Positions 22,579-33,942 of a DNA stretch of 64,000 nucleotides are shown in pieces. Both the position numbers and the translations under genes were made by a program. The notes under the pieces were generated by a model, which saw only the letters and a list, made by a program, of their open reading frames with translations, did not search any database and was not told the DNA's origin. Every line of letters starts with the position of its first letter. The stretch's first letter is position 1. Source of the stretch: Parastagonospora avenae f. sp. tritici 18332-5. Its lineage: Eukaryota > Ascomycota > Dothideomycetes > Pleosporales > Phaeosphaeriaceae. Location of the stretch: contig JAFJTR010000043.1 in assembly GCA_022559985.1 (NCBI GenBank), positions 124,001 to 188,000 of the forward strand, in the 5' to 3' direction.

Positions 22579-24500
22579 ATGCTGCTTCGAATGCAAACAT
22601 CAATCGGCCAGTCTTTGCCTGCCTTCCTCGTGCGGCGCAAAGCAGGCGTCACCCATATAATACCTCTCGCACGCACTCAAACAACCCTTAAAGAGCCGCC
22701 AGCGGAGCCGCCGAGAAGATACAGAAACACATGTGATCTGGTAAATCACCTGTGTCCAGCCGGTGACAGGCCACGTACAGTCATGGCCCGTGTGCCAAAT
22801 ATGGCGACTAAGGAAGATGTTCGATAGCTTTTTGAAGAAAGAAAATTTCCTGTGTAAGCCCCGATGTGACTTTCGATGGTGTCCGTCGACCGTGTCAAAA
22901 ACCTTTGTCGGCTTGAAAGAGCTAATCCAGCAGCAGGGATCGGATCATAATGAGCTTTGACCGTCACACAAGGACTACCGATTCACCTGTTTTCGTTGTT
23001 CTTCGTGACAAACCCTTCAGCTCTCGCTGCTGTGTCTGAGCTTGACGGCGCAGTTTTATTTGATCGGCGGCTTACCATGATCAGCAATGCGGGCTTTTTT
23101 TTTAACAAACATGTTTCTTTGCGATATGGTTGGGTCGCCTCGACTAATCCAGATTTCGACCAAATTGAGTCGAGGGGCCCCTCTCTTGAACCACCAAAAG
23201 ATCTCTTGGTGCCAATGAGGGAGCAGCGGACCGTGGTCTTTGCTAACTTTCCTGATCTTCCAAATAGCGGATTTCGTGTGTACCGACTGCTTCACAACTT
23301 CAACGTCATTTGGGTAGATAGCCATGATCTCAACAAGAACACGAAGGGTTTGGATTTTTACGTACAATTCGCCACCAGAGGCGAAGCAGAGCGTGCCAAA
23401 CAACAGTACGATGGATTTCCACTGGAGTGTCGACGATTGGATGTCCACACATGGCAGATACCACGCAAATACCTAGGCTCCTCTTGGGACTCTGGTCGTG
23501 GGGGTGTGCATTACAGCGGAAGAAGAGATCAGGGTTCCGCCGTTGGCACCAATTTTGAAGAGGTACGTCGTTCGGTCGAAGTATCATGTTGCGTTTCAGG
23601 ATTGATCGAGATATAACGGTCTGGATGACGTAAAATTAGAGCGATCAGTACGTCATGAAATACCATCGCTGATGTGCGAGTAGGAGCAAGAGAAGCTATT
23701 TCGACAAGCTTTCGTCGGTAAAAATGACCGGAAGATCTGGGTTCCCTCGTAAGTTATGCCAGCTTCATGTTTCATAGAGTAAAACCATTGACCCTTTTAG
23801 GCACAAGTTTCCATAATTCGTTTTGTGTTTCCTCCATGATCTCGAGGGTGGAACGCAATAACTCTGCGGAATTTCCAACCTATCGACTATAAAGCAGCAT
23901 GGAGTCCTGATACGCTAGAAGAAAGCGGCAAGTCGCTTGATGTACGTAAACTGATGAAGGGCAAACGGACGGGCACCAATAGCTGTGCTGCGGCGTCTTG
24001 ACCTCACCAGATCGATTACTGCTTCGAAAAATTGCGATTCATCACACGTACCAACCCGCAATTACTGGACCTTCTTAACGTGGATTCGCACAACGGGCTA
24101 GGGTTTTTTAATCGCCAAAGATAATTTCAAGGATTTCAGGTTCGATCATCCGCCTCGCGGTCGCGTGTCTGACGGACGACTCTGGTGCGTGCCTGGTGCA
24201 CTGGTACGTTTTTGAGTTGTACCGTGTAAATGATTTTCAGATTTTTTACAGATCTGATGCGTTCAGCTTCCTATGTTGGCGAGAGCTTCAGCTTGCAGTC
24301 CTCAAGCACAAGAAGAACATTGAACAGCTCCCCAGGGGATCGGAGTGAGATGCGATGTACAGGAACAGGGCGGCCTGCAAGGCGGATAAGACGGAATTCT
24401 ATGAGCAGAGTGACTCTGGGTGTAGAAAAGCGGGCCCCTTGGTCGATCTAAGCCGCACAACACTCTATGATTTTGAATCTGCGATTATTGGGCATTGAGG
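22579..24500 (+). pseudogene. decayed two-RRM RNA-binding protein gene
   Basis: Reading from the ATG at 22579 gives a basic N-terminus reminiscent of a mitochondrial presequence, then the first strand and helix of an RRM (TVMARVPNMATKEDVR). A TAG at 22825-22827 sits where Gln would be expected. After an intron with a GTAAGC donor (22853), the RRM resumes (RIIMSFDRHT, then VFVVLRDKP) and finishes in another frame (SALAAVSELDGAVLFDRRL), so a single-base shift lies near 23013. A second RRM-like block follows (RTVVFANFPDLP, then GLDFYVQFATRGEAERAKQQ). Further coding-like pieces with introns and extra stops run to about 24500. At least one nonsense and one frameshift argue for a pseudogene. Missed introns could explain part of the disruption but not the stop inside the first RRM helix. 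Confidence 0.6.
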
Positions 24501-25427
24501 GGCGTTTCATGGTAAGCATTCAGATTTTGCTCACCTTCCAGTTTTATGATACAATCGCTCTCTTGCTTTATCAACATATGTACATTGCCTTAGTACTTGG
24601 TACATGATGTTCCCCTCCAGCTCATTATCGCTCCGCTTCGTTATTCGTACCGTATCATCTGACGTTGAAGACTCTTAGGCTAAGGCTAGAGGTAGTTAGC
24701 TGTCAGATATCAGACTAATAGCAAAGCCCCGATCGCTGCTGGTGATGCCTTCAAGGTATGAGGAGCTGATGTGATGGGATCGCTCATGCTAGCCGGCAAG
24801 TCTTCAACGTCAGATCATAACGGTCTTCACAAGTCAGAATCCAACGCCGCCTTCCCATCTTCGCTTCGAGAGTATTACTTTCCCGTCTCACATGTCATTC
24901 GGTTGTTTTCGGACTCATTATCTATTGACATGTCACTCCAAGCTTACCTCTCAATTGCACCTCGCAACACTACAACCTCCACAAAAACTCCCCAGCAACC
25001 TTCTTCCAGGCGCACACATCTACACTCACAACATCAATGAAACTCCTTTTAATCTCACCTTCGACACCCTCACCGTCTACATAGGTACTCTCACATCCCG
25101 TCCCATGCTTCCCATCTCACCATCTCACCACTCCCCGGCCCCTACCGTCAGCATCGCTTCGGCCCTTACCCAATCATCACGCCCGTCTAAAGTGCCGGCC
25201 CGCCACGGAACGCCCAGTAAGCGGGGAAATATCCCCAAACACACGGCGCGAACACACATTTTGGCTTGTGGGGCTATACAGCGGCGCTGCTTGGGCGAAT
25301 CGGTTGTGGGGTGTAATACCGAGTGCGGTGAATTGGGTGCGGGGATGGGCGAAGAGATGGAGGAGATATAAACATGGGAAGCTACTGTGAACTTGAATTG
25401 CTGAAGAAAGCAGAGGTATATCCAAGA
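24501..25427. other. intergenic region upstream of the acetate transporter
   Basis: A frame open from 24892 to 25371 runs through C-rich sequence but matches no family and the opposite strand is equally open. I read this as promoter and 5' leader. No gene supported. Confidence 0.45.
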
Positions 25428-26448
25428 ATGGCAGCAACGACCAGCGAACCAACGAGCTCGACGCACGATGCCGACCGTATCGATTCCAAACCCGCGCTTA
25501 ACCACGCTACAACCAACATCTCCATCAGCCCCGAGTTGTTTGAGAAGCTGTATTTGCAGCCAAAACTAGCGCATACTTCAGAAAATGTAAAGAAATATGC
25601 GAATGCGACGCCGTTGGGGTTTTTGGGGTACGCCATAACCTTCTCCCTCAGAACAAATGTTCTCGGTGGCACTGAACAAGGCTAACATAGAGAAACAGTT
25701 TCGTAATAGCGACATTTACATTCAGCATGGTCCTCATGGGCTGGGGCGGCGCGAGCGGTTTACCTGCTGTAGTGTAACTCCCCCCTCCCCTCTCCCCTCT
25801 CCCTTCCACCCTACTAACCCCTACCTCCAGCGGCATCTTCTTCTTCACCGGCCCCGTGCTGCTCCTCCTCGCCACAATTTTCCTATGGATCCAAGCGCAA
25901 TTCTTCCCCATGATGGTGTGCGGGCTGTTCGCCGTCTTCTGGCTGTCCTTTGGCATGTTGCAGCTGCCCACATTGGGCTTAGCAGCTAGTTACTCCGCAA
26001 CGGGAAGCGCGGCGGAGGGGATGGTGAGTAAGGAGATGAATGCTGTGATTGCATTGTATTTGCTGGTTTGGGGGTTTGCGCTGGGCACGTTTTGGCTGTT
26101 TACGATTAGGATTAATTTGGTGTTTGCGGGGATCTTTGGGTTTGTGACGATGGGCGCGTGGGTGTTGAGTGGTGCGTATTGGGCGCTGAGTAACGGGCAT
26201 TTTGACAAGGCGTTGAAGTTGCAGAAGGTGAGTGATGGTTTGATTGTTGATAGATGCAGCGTGCTGAATTTTCGCAGGCGGGCGGAGCTCTATTGTTCGT
26301 CGTGGCATGCCTGGGATGGTATATGCTATTCGTGATAATGGCTGCAGAGATGCGGTGGTCGATGTGCCCACCAGTCGGAGACTTGAGCCACTACTGGGCC
26401 AAGACAGACGTTGAGCTGGCAGCGATGGAGAATGAGAAGAGGGAGTAG
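25428..26448 (+). CDS. GPR1/FUN34/YaaH-family acetate transporter
   Basis: Plasma-membrane acetate/ammonium transporter family (yeast Ady2/Ato). Exons 25428-25627, 25699-25773, 25831-26227 and 26278-26448 splice in phase to 280 residues. The third intron has an ACTAAC branch. A hydrophilic N-terminus of about 65 residues precedes six predicted membrane helices. The family signature at the first helix reads NATPLGFLGF instead of the usual NPxPLGL form. MVLMGWGGASGLPAVVG, a GMLQLPTLGLA block and a C-terminal GWYMLFVIMAAEM helix are typical. The start at 25428 fits a favourable context; an upstream start at 25374 in the same frame is possible. Regulation by carbon source is likely from the family but not shown here. 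Confidence 0.9.
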
Positions 26449-26779
26449 AAGTCTCACCAAGGCTCTGATGGTCAGATGCACCCACCTGTAGAATCGATAA
26501 TATAACCGACTAACCGCAGCAAAATTTAATGTATTGTTCACGAGTCAACTTGAACCAATTCGAGTTTGTTTGGTGTTATTCCAGCTACTCACTCAGTGAC
26601 TACGGCAGGCCTTTTGTACCTTCTCATTCATATGCTTGTCCCAGCGCCGAACAACGCGTGCTGGATGGTTCCATCCTCTGCGGAGGTCGTCACCACCTGT
26701 TTACGGGTGTACCCATAACTTTCTCCACAGACGTGTTCTGTCAATGGCCAGGGTTTGTTGGCTTGCTTCCGGGGAGGGA

Positions 26780-27625
26780 TCATCCTCCCTTTCGTGGTGC
26801 CATCGGCATAGCGACCGGAGCGCGAGCGGCTCCTCCACCGCCCTTTTTGCGCTGGTAGTAGTGCTCCACGACCTTGCGCACATGAGCCTCGCTCTGTGCC
26901 TTGTCCGCTGGAGCTTTGATGCTGTCGAGCGTGTATGGGGGCTGGATGAGGACCGAGTCGTTAACGACGATTTGCGCATCTGCCCAACGAGTTGGGAGTC
27001 TGGATCTGAATTAGCCCAGGGAGCTTCACACAGGCGGCTTGTACTAACGTCCGCGAAATCGCATCAAAGAGCTCCTGTGCCTCCCTGCTCACACCCTTGC
27101 CTTTCTGAGCGTCTTTCTTCTTCATCTCACGGATCGTCTGCTCCTCGCGTGCCTGAAGCGCAGCCAGGTCGACCTTGGCGATGCTCGGTACTACGCCATC
27201 GAACCCAGGTGCCGACTCGGCTGCGCGCTCAGCTGAGCCTACTATCTCGAATGACACGATGTGCGCGAAGGGTATGACGTGGTAGTCCCCCGGCTGGCTA
27301 GCGAGAGGTGCCGAAGGGTTTGGCGAGGCGGGTGCTGTGTTGATAGCAATTGCGTTGGTGAGATTACAGGCTGTGAAGAGGGTGCCCTCAAGGACGTTGT
27401 TGTTCGGAGCGCATGTGATCTTGATGCTGCGAAATGTTAGCACATTCTTGACTGATACTCTGCTGCCCTGGAGGCCAGTACGGTGCCAGAAGAAGAAACA
27501 TACCGCGATCCGACGGCCTTGTACAGGTTCGAATCCACGTCAATTACATCCTTGGTAGAACCACCACCGACTTTGATGTTTGGCGTCGCAACCTTCCCCG
27601 CGACGCTGTTGCGCTTGTCCGCCAT
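26780..27625 (-). CDS. LSM12: LSM12 family protein
   Basis: Predicted 239-residue protein from exons 27625-27504, 27426-27049 and 26999-26780, all in phase (donors GTATGT and GTTAGT). An N-terminal LSM-like fold covers about residues 10-95 (ITCAPNNNVLEGTLFTACNL, then a strand ending IPFAHIVSFEIVG). The second part is the AD (anticodon-binding-like) domain: REEQTIREMKKKDAQKGKGV, LFDAISRTLPTRW, then VVNDSVLIQPPY. The end is Gly-rich and basic. The LSM-plus-AD pair defines the Lsm12 family, an ataxin-2/Pbp1-associated RNA regulator in other eukaryotes. Its role here is by analogy. Confidence 0.88.
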
Positions 27626-28283
27626 AAGCTCTTCCCACGCGGACTCTTGCTATGCCTTGTGCTCGTGTGTGATATGATATCACCACCTAGGATGCAACCA
27701 CAAGTTTACCGGATACTCCGCAGGCTTGACGCTGAATAGTCATGCAATGTGCAACAAAGCAATGCAAAGGAGCGACTAGAAGAGGGAAATCGCAACTGGC
27801 GCGCGACGTGGGGATAATTATCGCAGGCGCGTCGCGACTGGAGCTACTGAAGCTCGGGATGAATGTGGGTTGTCGCAGGCTGGGAGCGCTACGGCACTGG
27901 ATTGTGGTGCCAAGACTGAACTGCCAGCGCTTGCTGTCGGTCCAACAAGATAACCTGGGTTATTGATGAATTGTCGGTCCAGTCGCGCTTTACGCTCTGG
28001 ATCCTCAGTACGCGCCGGACTGCACCAGAATATTTGATATTGTGCACTCAGTCGCCTCGTGGTCCTTCTAAGAGTAGAACTACTTAACGCCATTCGGCTA
28101 GCATACCCGCTCGACATCACTTCGGCGGTCAAGCCTCGCAAACGTGCACTTGTCACGTCTTATTTGTCTTGTGAATCGATTTCATTCTAGATTCAAGCTA
28201 TGTCTTCAGCCACATATGTCATTATTCAGGCGTAAAGCTCATGTAGCGTGGCGCCTCGTCCAACAAAGCTATGGATATCTCGT
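27626..28283. other. LSM12-GND1 intergenic region
   Basis: About 660 bp between two minus-strand genes. It must contain the GND1 3' UTR and the LSM12 promoter. No credible gene. Confidence 0.5.
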
Positions 28284-30322
28284 CTATGCGTTGTATGTCT
28301 ATCGCAAATGTTAGCCTTCCTCCGTGCAGGTGGTACCTGTCGACTTACTGAGGCAGAAATGTTGCCGCCACGTCCGGTCCAGTTGACGTGAATGTCCTGG
28401 CCGACCTTGTACTGCTCGGTGGCGCATTCTGGCTTGATCCTGAAAGTGTGTGCGCCGAAGTAGTCACGCTGCGCCTGCAGCAAGTTGGCGGGCAGGTCCT
28501 TGGCGCGGTATCCGTCGTAGAAGCTGAGTGCGGTGCTGAAAGCGGGAGTGGGGATACCCCAGAGAGCCCCCTTGGAGACAACGCTGGCACAATGTCAGTA
28601 CTGATCAAAACCGTCAAGGGGACAAATCCTACTCTCTCCATCCAGACTGCGCCTTGTGAATAGCCTTGTTGAAGAAGTCGTCGAAGAGCAAGTTCTCGAG
28701 CTCGGGGTTGGCGCGGTACGCCTTGGTGATGTCCTTCAGGAAGACGGATCGGATAATGCAGCCACCGCGCCACATGAGCGCGATCTCGGGCTTGTTCAGC
28801 TTCCAGTTGTACTCCTTAGCGGCCTTTCAAGATGTCAGTTTTGAGCTGGACAAGATTTACGATTCACTTACGTTCTGGATCAGCATGAAACCCTGGGCGT
28901 ACGAAATGATCTTCGATGCGTACAGAGCCTGCTCGAGGTTGTCGATGAAGGCCTTGCGGTCTCCAGAGAAGCTGGGGCTAGGTCCGTCAAGAAGGCCAGC
29001 AGCACGGCCACGCTCGGACTTGAGCGAACTCAGACAACGAGCGAAGACGGCCTCACCGATCAAAGTGACGGGCATACCGAGGTCGAGAGCGTTGATAGCA
29101 GTCCACTTGCCGGTTCCCTTCTGACCAGCAGAGTCCATGATCTTCTCGACAATGGCAACACCGTCATCGTCGTTCTTGTACATGATGTCGCGGGTGATTT
29201 CGATCAGGAAAGAGTCGAGCACGCCCTTGTTCCACTCGGTGAACACATCTCCCATCTCCTTGTTGCTCATGCCCAGACCGCGCTTCATGATGTCGTAGGC
29301 CTTGAATTTGTCAGCAATCTATTTCAAGTTCTGGCAATGCTCCGTCTCACCTCGCAAATCAGCTGCATATCACCGTACTCGATACCGTTGTGGACCATCT
29401 TGACGTAGTGACCGGCACCCTCGTCACCAACCCATTGACAGCAAGCCTCGCCGTCGGACTTCGCGGAGATGGACTGGAGAACGTCCTACAACACTGTCAG
29501 AGCCGTGTAGCCAATTTCTGCGGAATTCCCCACCTTGATGTATGGCCATGCCTCCTCGTTACCACCAGGCATGATGCTGGGTCCGTAACGTGCACCCTCC
29601 TCTCCTCCGGAAACACCGCTTCCGACGAACCGAATGCCCTTGGCGGCAAGGTACTTTGTGCGGCGGTTTGTGTCGGGGTAGTGGGAGTTTCCACCGTCGA
29701 TGATGATGTCACCCTCCTCGGCGCCACCCTCAGTCAGGAGGAGCTCGATGAAGTCGTCGACGGGCTTTCCGGCCATGACAAGCATCATCATGCGGCGGGG
29801 CTTCTTGAGCTTCGCAACGAACTCCTTGATGGAGTGTGCGCCAACAATGGACTTGCCCTTGGCCTCTGTTCCACGTCAGCCTGGGCAGCCTCACAGGAAT
29901 TTCAGGAAGCCATACCATCATTCAAGAATCGGTCAACTTTGGCAACACTGACGATGGATTAGTACGCGCCTGTGTTGGTGGCGACTGCGGTTGCTTACGT
30001 TCTGTTGAAAGCAACAACCTATGCGCCTGTTAGTACTGCGGGTGCAAAGGAATGCAAGGTATTTCGTACTGTGAATCCGTGGTCGGCGCTACTTTATGTT
30101 AGCACTGTGGATGAAAGGTTTGGTGCTGGAGCTGTAGCTTACGCGTTGAGGATCAAGTTCTGACCCATGACCTGTACGACAACAGTCAGAGCTGTTCACA
30201 TGATATTTGTGGTTTTCGTCAATTACGCACCGCAAGGCCAATGAGACCGAAATCACTGCAGAACTTGTCAATACATGTTATCGTGGTCGTGGTGGCGCTG
30301 CTTACCCAACTGCTTCAGTCAT
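28284..30322 (-). CDS. GND1: 6-phosphogluconate dehydrogenase, decarboxylating
   Basis: Cytosolic pentose-phosphate enzyme: 6-phosphogluconate + NADP+ to ribulose 5-phosphate, CO2 and NADPH. Twelve coding exons fit in phase: 30322-30306, 30255-30231, 30171-30143, 30088-30070, 30018-29999, 29947-29916, 29865-29534, 29485-29351, 29300-28872, 28823-28633, 28583-28349 and 28298-28284. They give 492 residues. The first six exons are only 17-32 nt and the last encodes four residues plus stop. Landmarks are the Rossmann start (GDFGLIGLAVMGQNLILNAA), the DIIIDGGNSHYPDTNRR region, SGVSGGEEGARYGPSIMPGG, then KGTGKWTAINALDLG, and finally PTPAFSTALSFYDGYR and GRGGNISAS. Length and motifs match the fungal family fully. 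Confidence 0.95.
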
Positions 30323-31734
30323 GGTTGCGGTTTTGTGTAAGAAGTTGCTGGAGGATATGCGGTATCAAAAAGCTGCAGCGACCTGGCGCGCAACTATGTG
30401 ATATTAATTTGAAGCTGAAAGAAGCTGTCTGATGACGGGGGAGAAAGAGACGAGAAGTGGTGGGGGTGCAGTGCAGATAAGTACTGTGGTTCTCCGACCG
30501 GAAGAGTTTGGAAAAGAGAGCGGGGCACTAAAGGTTGCGTCAAGTGGCTGCGATGGAAGGAAGCACGAGCCGTCAACATCCCTACAAACTATTCTAATCC
30601 ACATAGTGACGGAGGTCATCATAGCTTCGGCCGCGGCGGTAACCGTATCCAGTTTACCTGGCTGTTGCCAATTTTACCGTGTAATTGTTTGCCATTCTTA
30701 CAATCGGGGATTCTGGTTGTCGTCTCACTAGAATTCGGGTCCCCCACGGCGTGGGCTGGTAGCTTCGTTGAGCTCTGCACTTTACAAACAGATACCACTG
30801 ATGATGTTGAACGTTTCCGCCCACGTTGCCATCAATTACTAAAGGCAAACCTCTCCGACGATGCTTGTTTGGAAGGCTACCTCCGGCGGACGCGCGCGGA
30901 AATGCTACGCCTCATAAATGGACCTCTTGTCTGGGACTGCCCCTCCATCTCAGCCTTAACGCGTGCTTACGGAAGGAGGGGCTGTGTGCAGGGGTGCTCG
31001 GACGCTAGAGACAAGTCTCGACTGCAGATACTGCATCTGAGCGAGTTGTGGTTCAATAATGCATGGGATAGATGGATGCTTGCAGCAAACATGAGCTGAT
31101 GTCGCATTATCGTCAATAAAGTGCACGTAATGCGGAATCATCCCACTTTGTGCCACCCTGCAGCACGCCGAATGTACTGCAGCGGCTTGGTCGGCAGGAT
31201 TTCGAGTCACGTGCCGGGCCCGCTAGGAGCACGGATAGTTTTGTTGGAGCCAAGGCGCCCACTCCCAGCGACATCACCCAACAAATAACGCTGTCAACTC
31301 GTCGTTTGACGCACTCCCAGCGGCAATTTCAATCTGCCACCGGCCCGCCATCCCACACTACTCCTTCGAAAGGTGTTCGCGCCTGAAGTTGCGCGCGCTA
31401 TACCCGCGACACAGCTTGCAAACACTCAGGGTAAGACTTATCAACAATTCACTGCCTAGTCAGCAGCTTGAAGCCCCCTCAAACCTGCCCCATCTTACCT
31501 AAGCAATCAAGACCGTGAACGGACCTTGCGTCTCCTCACGATCGTCAACTTCGACCACGAGTCTCCGCCGGCAAACCTACACGCCTACCACGCTCTATCG
31601 ACATACGTGTGCGACATACCTTGAGTCAGCCATCCACGACAGCAGGAGCACGGATTCTATCAGCTTCTGGTAAAGTCATCACTTCACTGAGATTACCCTG
31701 AACTGACGTGCACCCCCTGTCTCAACTCGCAAAC
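30323..31734. promoter_or_regulatory. 1.4-kb divergent intergenic region GND1 / RBM42-like gene
   Basis: The region separates two start codons in opposite directions, so it carries both promoters. No specific site can be assigned by eye. Short open frames on both strands have no family resemblance. Confidence 0.4.
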
Positions 31735-32727
31735 ATGCAGCCTCAACACTCACTTCCAGCTCGTCCTCCCCCTTCTACCTATTCGGCTCCGCCGTCCAGG
31801 CCCAACCACCCCGGCGCGAGAGGCCAGAGCAACCCATCCATGTATGGCGGCTTCACACCTCGCTCGGTGGCAGCACATGCTCCTCCGCAAGCTGGCCCAT
31901 CGGCTATGTACTCGCAAGCCACAGTGAGCACCCCATACCAAGCGACCGCTTATGCGAGCAGCAATGCTTACTACGACAACTCATATTCAGCATTCGCCGC
32001 TGCCGCACCCGCTCCGTCGTACCCGACTGCGCCTCCCATGAACAGTGCTGCAGGTGGCAACTATGACCCCGAAGAAGAAGCCCGCATCGCCGAGTGGAAC
32101 AGCGCATACAACAAGGACGATTCGGCCTTCAAGAAGGGCATCAGCGCAAACGTTGGCGCCCGTGCCGATGCGGTCGCAGCTCCGGACGCCGCGCCGGCGG
32201 TGACAGCAGATGGCAAGCGCAAGACGGTCGTGCGCGAAGGAGGTGGAAAGACCTGGGAAGACCCTACGCTCCTCGAGTGGGACCCTATGCATCCGCGCCT
32301 GTTCATCGGCAACCTGGCTGGTGAGGTCACGGACGACTCGCTCCACAAGGCCTTTTCCAAGTACCCTTCCCTCGTCAAGGCCCGCGTTGTCCGTGACAAG
32401 AAGTCGACAAAGAGCAAGAGCTACGGCTTCGTCAGCTTCTCCGATACCGACGACTTCTTCCGTGCCTTCAAGGAGATGAATGGCAAGTACATTGGCAGCC
32501 ACCCGGTCAAACTCAGCCGAGCGACATCGGAGGTGAAGGCGGTCATCAAGAAGGAGGACAAGCACCATAACCATGGAAAGAACAACAAAAACAACAAAAA
32601 CAATAAGAACCAGACCAACCGACCCAGCGCCGTCGCATCAGCTCCTGTGGCTCCCAACCCCGTTGCTTTCATCCCTCGGGGCGTCCAGAAGAAGGGCAAG
32701 TCGGCCGGACCTAGGCTTCTTGGCTAG
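31735..32727 (+). CDS. RBM42-like RRM protein
   Basis: Single-exon 330-residue protein. I start at the ATG at 31735 (context aaacATG) because the frame further upstream has only a GTG. The N-terminal half is Pro/Ala/Ser/Tyr-rich. A segment before the RRM (GGKTWEDPTLLEWDPMHPRL) is characteristic of the RBM42 family. The RRM spans about residues 190-270 with RNP2 LFIGNL and RNP1 KSYGFVSF. The C-terminus is Lys/Asn-rich and basic. RBM42 relatives bind RNA and are linked to splicing and stress granules in animals. The fungal role is not established here. Confidence 0.85.
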   Translation: MQPQHSLPARPPPSTYSAPPSRPNHPGARGQSNPSMYGGFTPRSVAAHAPPQAGPSAMYSQATVSTPYQATAYASSNAYYDNSYSAFAAAAPAPSYPTAPPMNSAAGGNYDPEEEARIAEWNSAYNKDDSAFKKGISANVGARADAVAAPDAAPAVTADGKRKTVVREGGGKTWEDPTLLEWDPMHPRLFIGNLAGEVTDDSLHKAFSKYPSLVKARVVRDKKSTKSKSYGFVSFSDTDDFFRAFKEMNGKYIGSHPVKLSRATSEVKAVIKKEDKHHNHGKNNKNNKNNKNQTNRPSAVASAPVAPNPVAFIPRGVQKKGKSAGPRLLG

Positions 32728-33942
32728 GTGGTGTCCTGAACTCTCACAAGTGCACGGAATCTCGTGGCAGAGTCAGTACTGAAGCAAGGAACTATCCCAT
32801 AGGTAGTGGCCCGGTCCTTTTTCTTTGTGCATATCCTGCCTTTTCATTTGCATCATGAGCATATCGGGCGAGTCTGGCGTTAAAAGGCTCCTTTTCATAA
32901 GATTCTCAACTTTGATACCTCGAGCGTCGATCGGCGCCTCTTAAAAGGCGTTGGAGTAGTAGCTTGAGCTATTGAGCAATTCAAGCGATCAATGCACCAA
33001 TACTCGAATTTTAATGAAACCTTGATCAGTGGTGACATGTACATAGAACAGGAAGAGAAGCGTGATGTTGCTGGTCAGTCTGCTATTTAAAAGACGTAGA
33101 TAGATTGCGACGCACCGCTCTCGTTGTTTTGCCTTGTACAACAACTTTGTCGTCACACCTTGCACTAAAGAGCTTTAGAAACTGCATGTCACGGCACTGG
33201 AAGGTGGGTGCCAAGGTGGTTCTGACGCTCTTTCCTACATTGTCTATTTACACGTCCGCATGACATAATCGAGCTAGCGGTGGCACCAGGTACTGCAGTA
33301 ATTCGTGCGCGCTGTCTCTCAAAGCTCTAAGCACTACCTGGTTGTGACGTTAAGCTGTCTACCTTCAAATACTTCTCAGATCTATGTTGCGTACTAAGAA
33401 GCCATTGAAGTACTTCAGGCTCGTGTATAATATAGCAGCTGCTCTCTAATAGTAGACTGAGTTTGAACAGAGAGCGCGCAAATTATTGCAACACCTGGTG
33501 GTGGAGAGAAGGTGCTTGCGAACTTCTTCACTCTAACACTTCACTCCATGCTGCAGATCATCAGCTACGACGATTGCACAATATCATCTGGTAGTCCGAG
33601 CCACACGCAGTATCGTTATGCTTTCATTGCGACGGCAAAGCCCCGTGTCTCATTCCAGGCACTCTGAGCACTCTTCATTGGAAGTGACATCGTGTAGTAC
33701 TAGGGTCTACCTCTCAACATGCTTGCATGGTTGGTTGTCAGTCCAGCTCACGATTTTCAGTATAGGAGCCATGTAACATGATATCCCTCGCCACTGCCGT
33801 GCTATTGGGTAGGCGCGCATGTGGCTGCAGGCGTCACATCAGCTCAGCCTTAGAGACGGTTATGGAACTTCACAGCGATTCCACACTCTCATCCTTCACT
33901 CTATCGTATCGTAGTGTGGCACTCGTTTGCTAGTGGTGTCGC
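32728..33942. other. 1.2-kb gene-free stretch
   Basis: No credible gene on either strand. Some short hairpins occur (for example around 32880-32950) but without a terminator or RNA-gene pattern. The composition is more A+T-rich than in the flanking genes. Confidence 0.45.

Noticed and set aside
24892..25371. 159-codon plus-strand frame upstream of the acetate transporter
   Set aside because: C-rich leader sequence, open on both strands, no family resemblance.
27525..27540. GGTTCGAATCC word resembling a tRNA T-loop
   Set aside because: It lies in the conserved first exon of LSM12 (antisense) and no acceptor stem or D/anticodon arms surround it.
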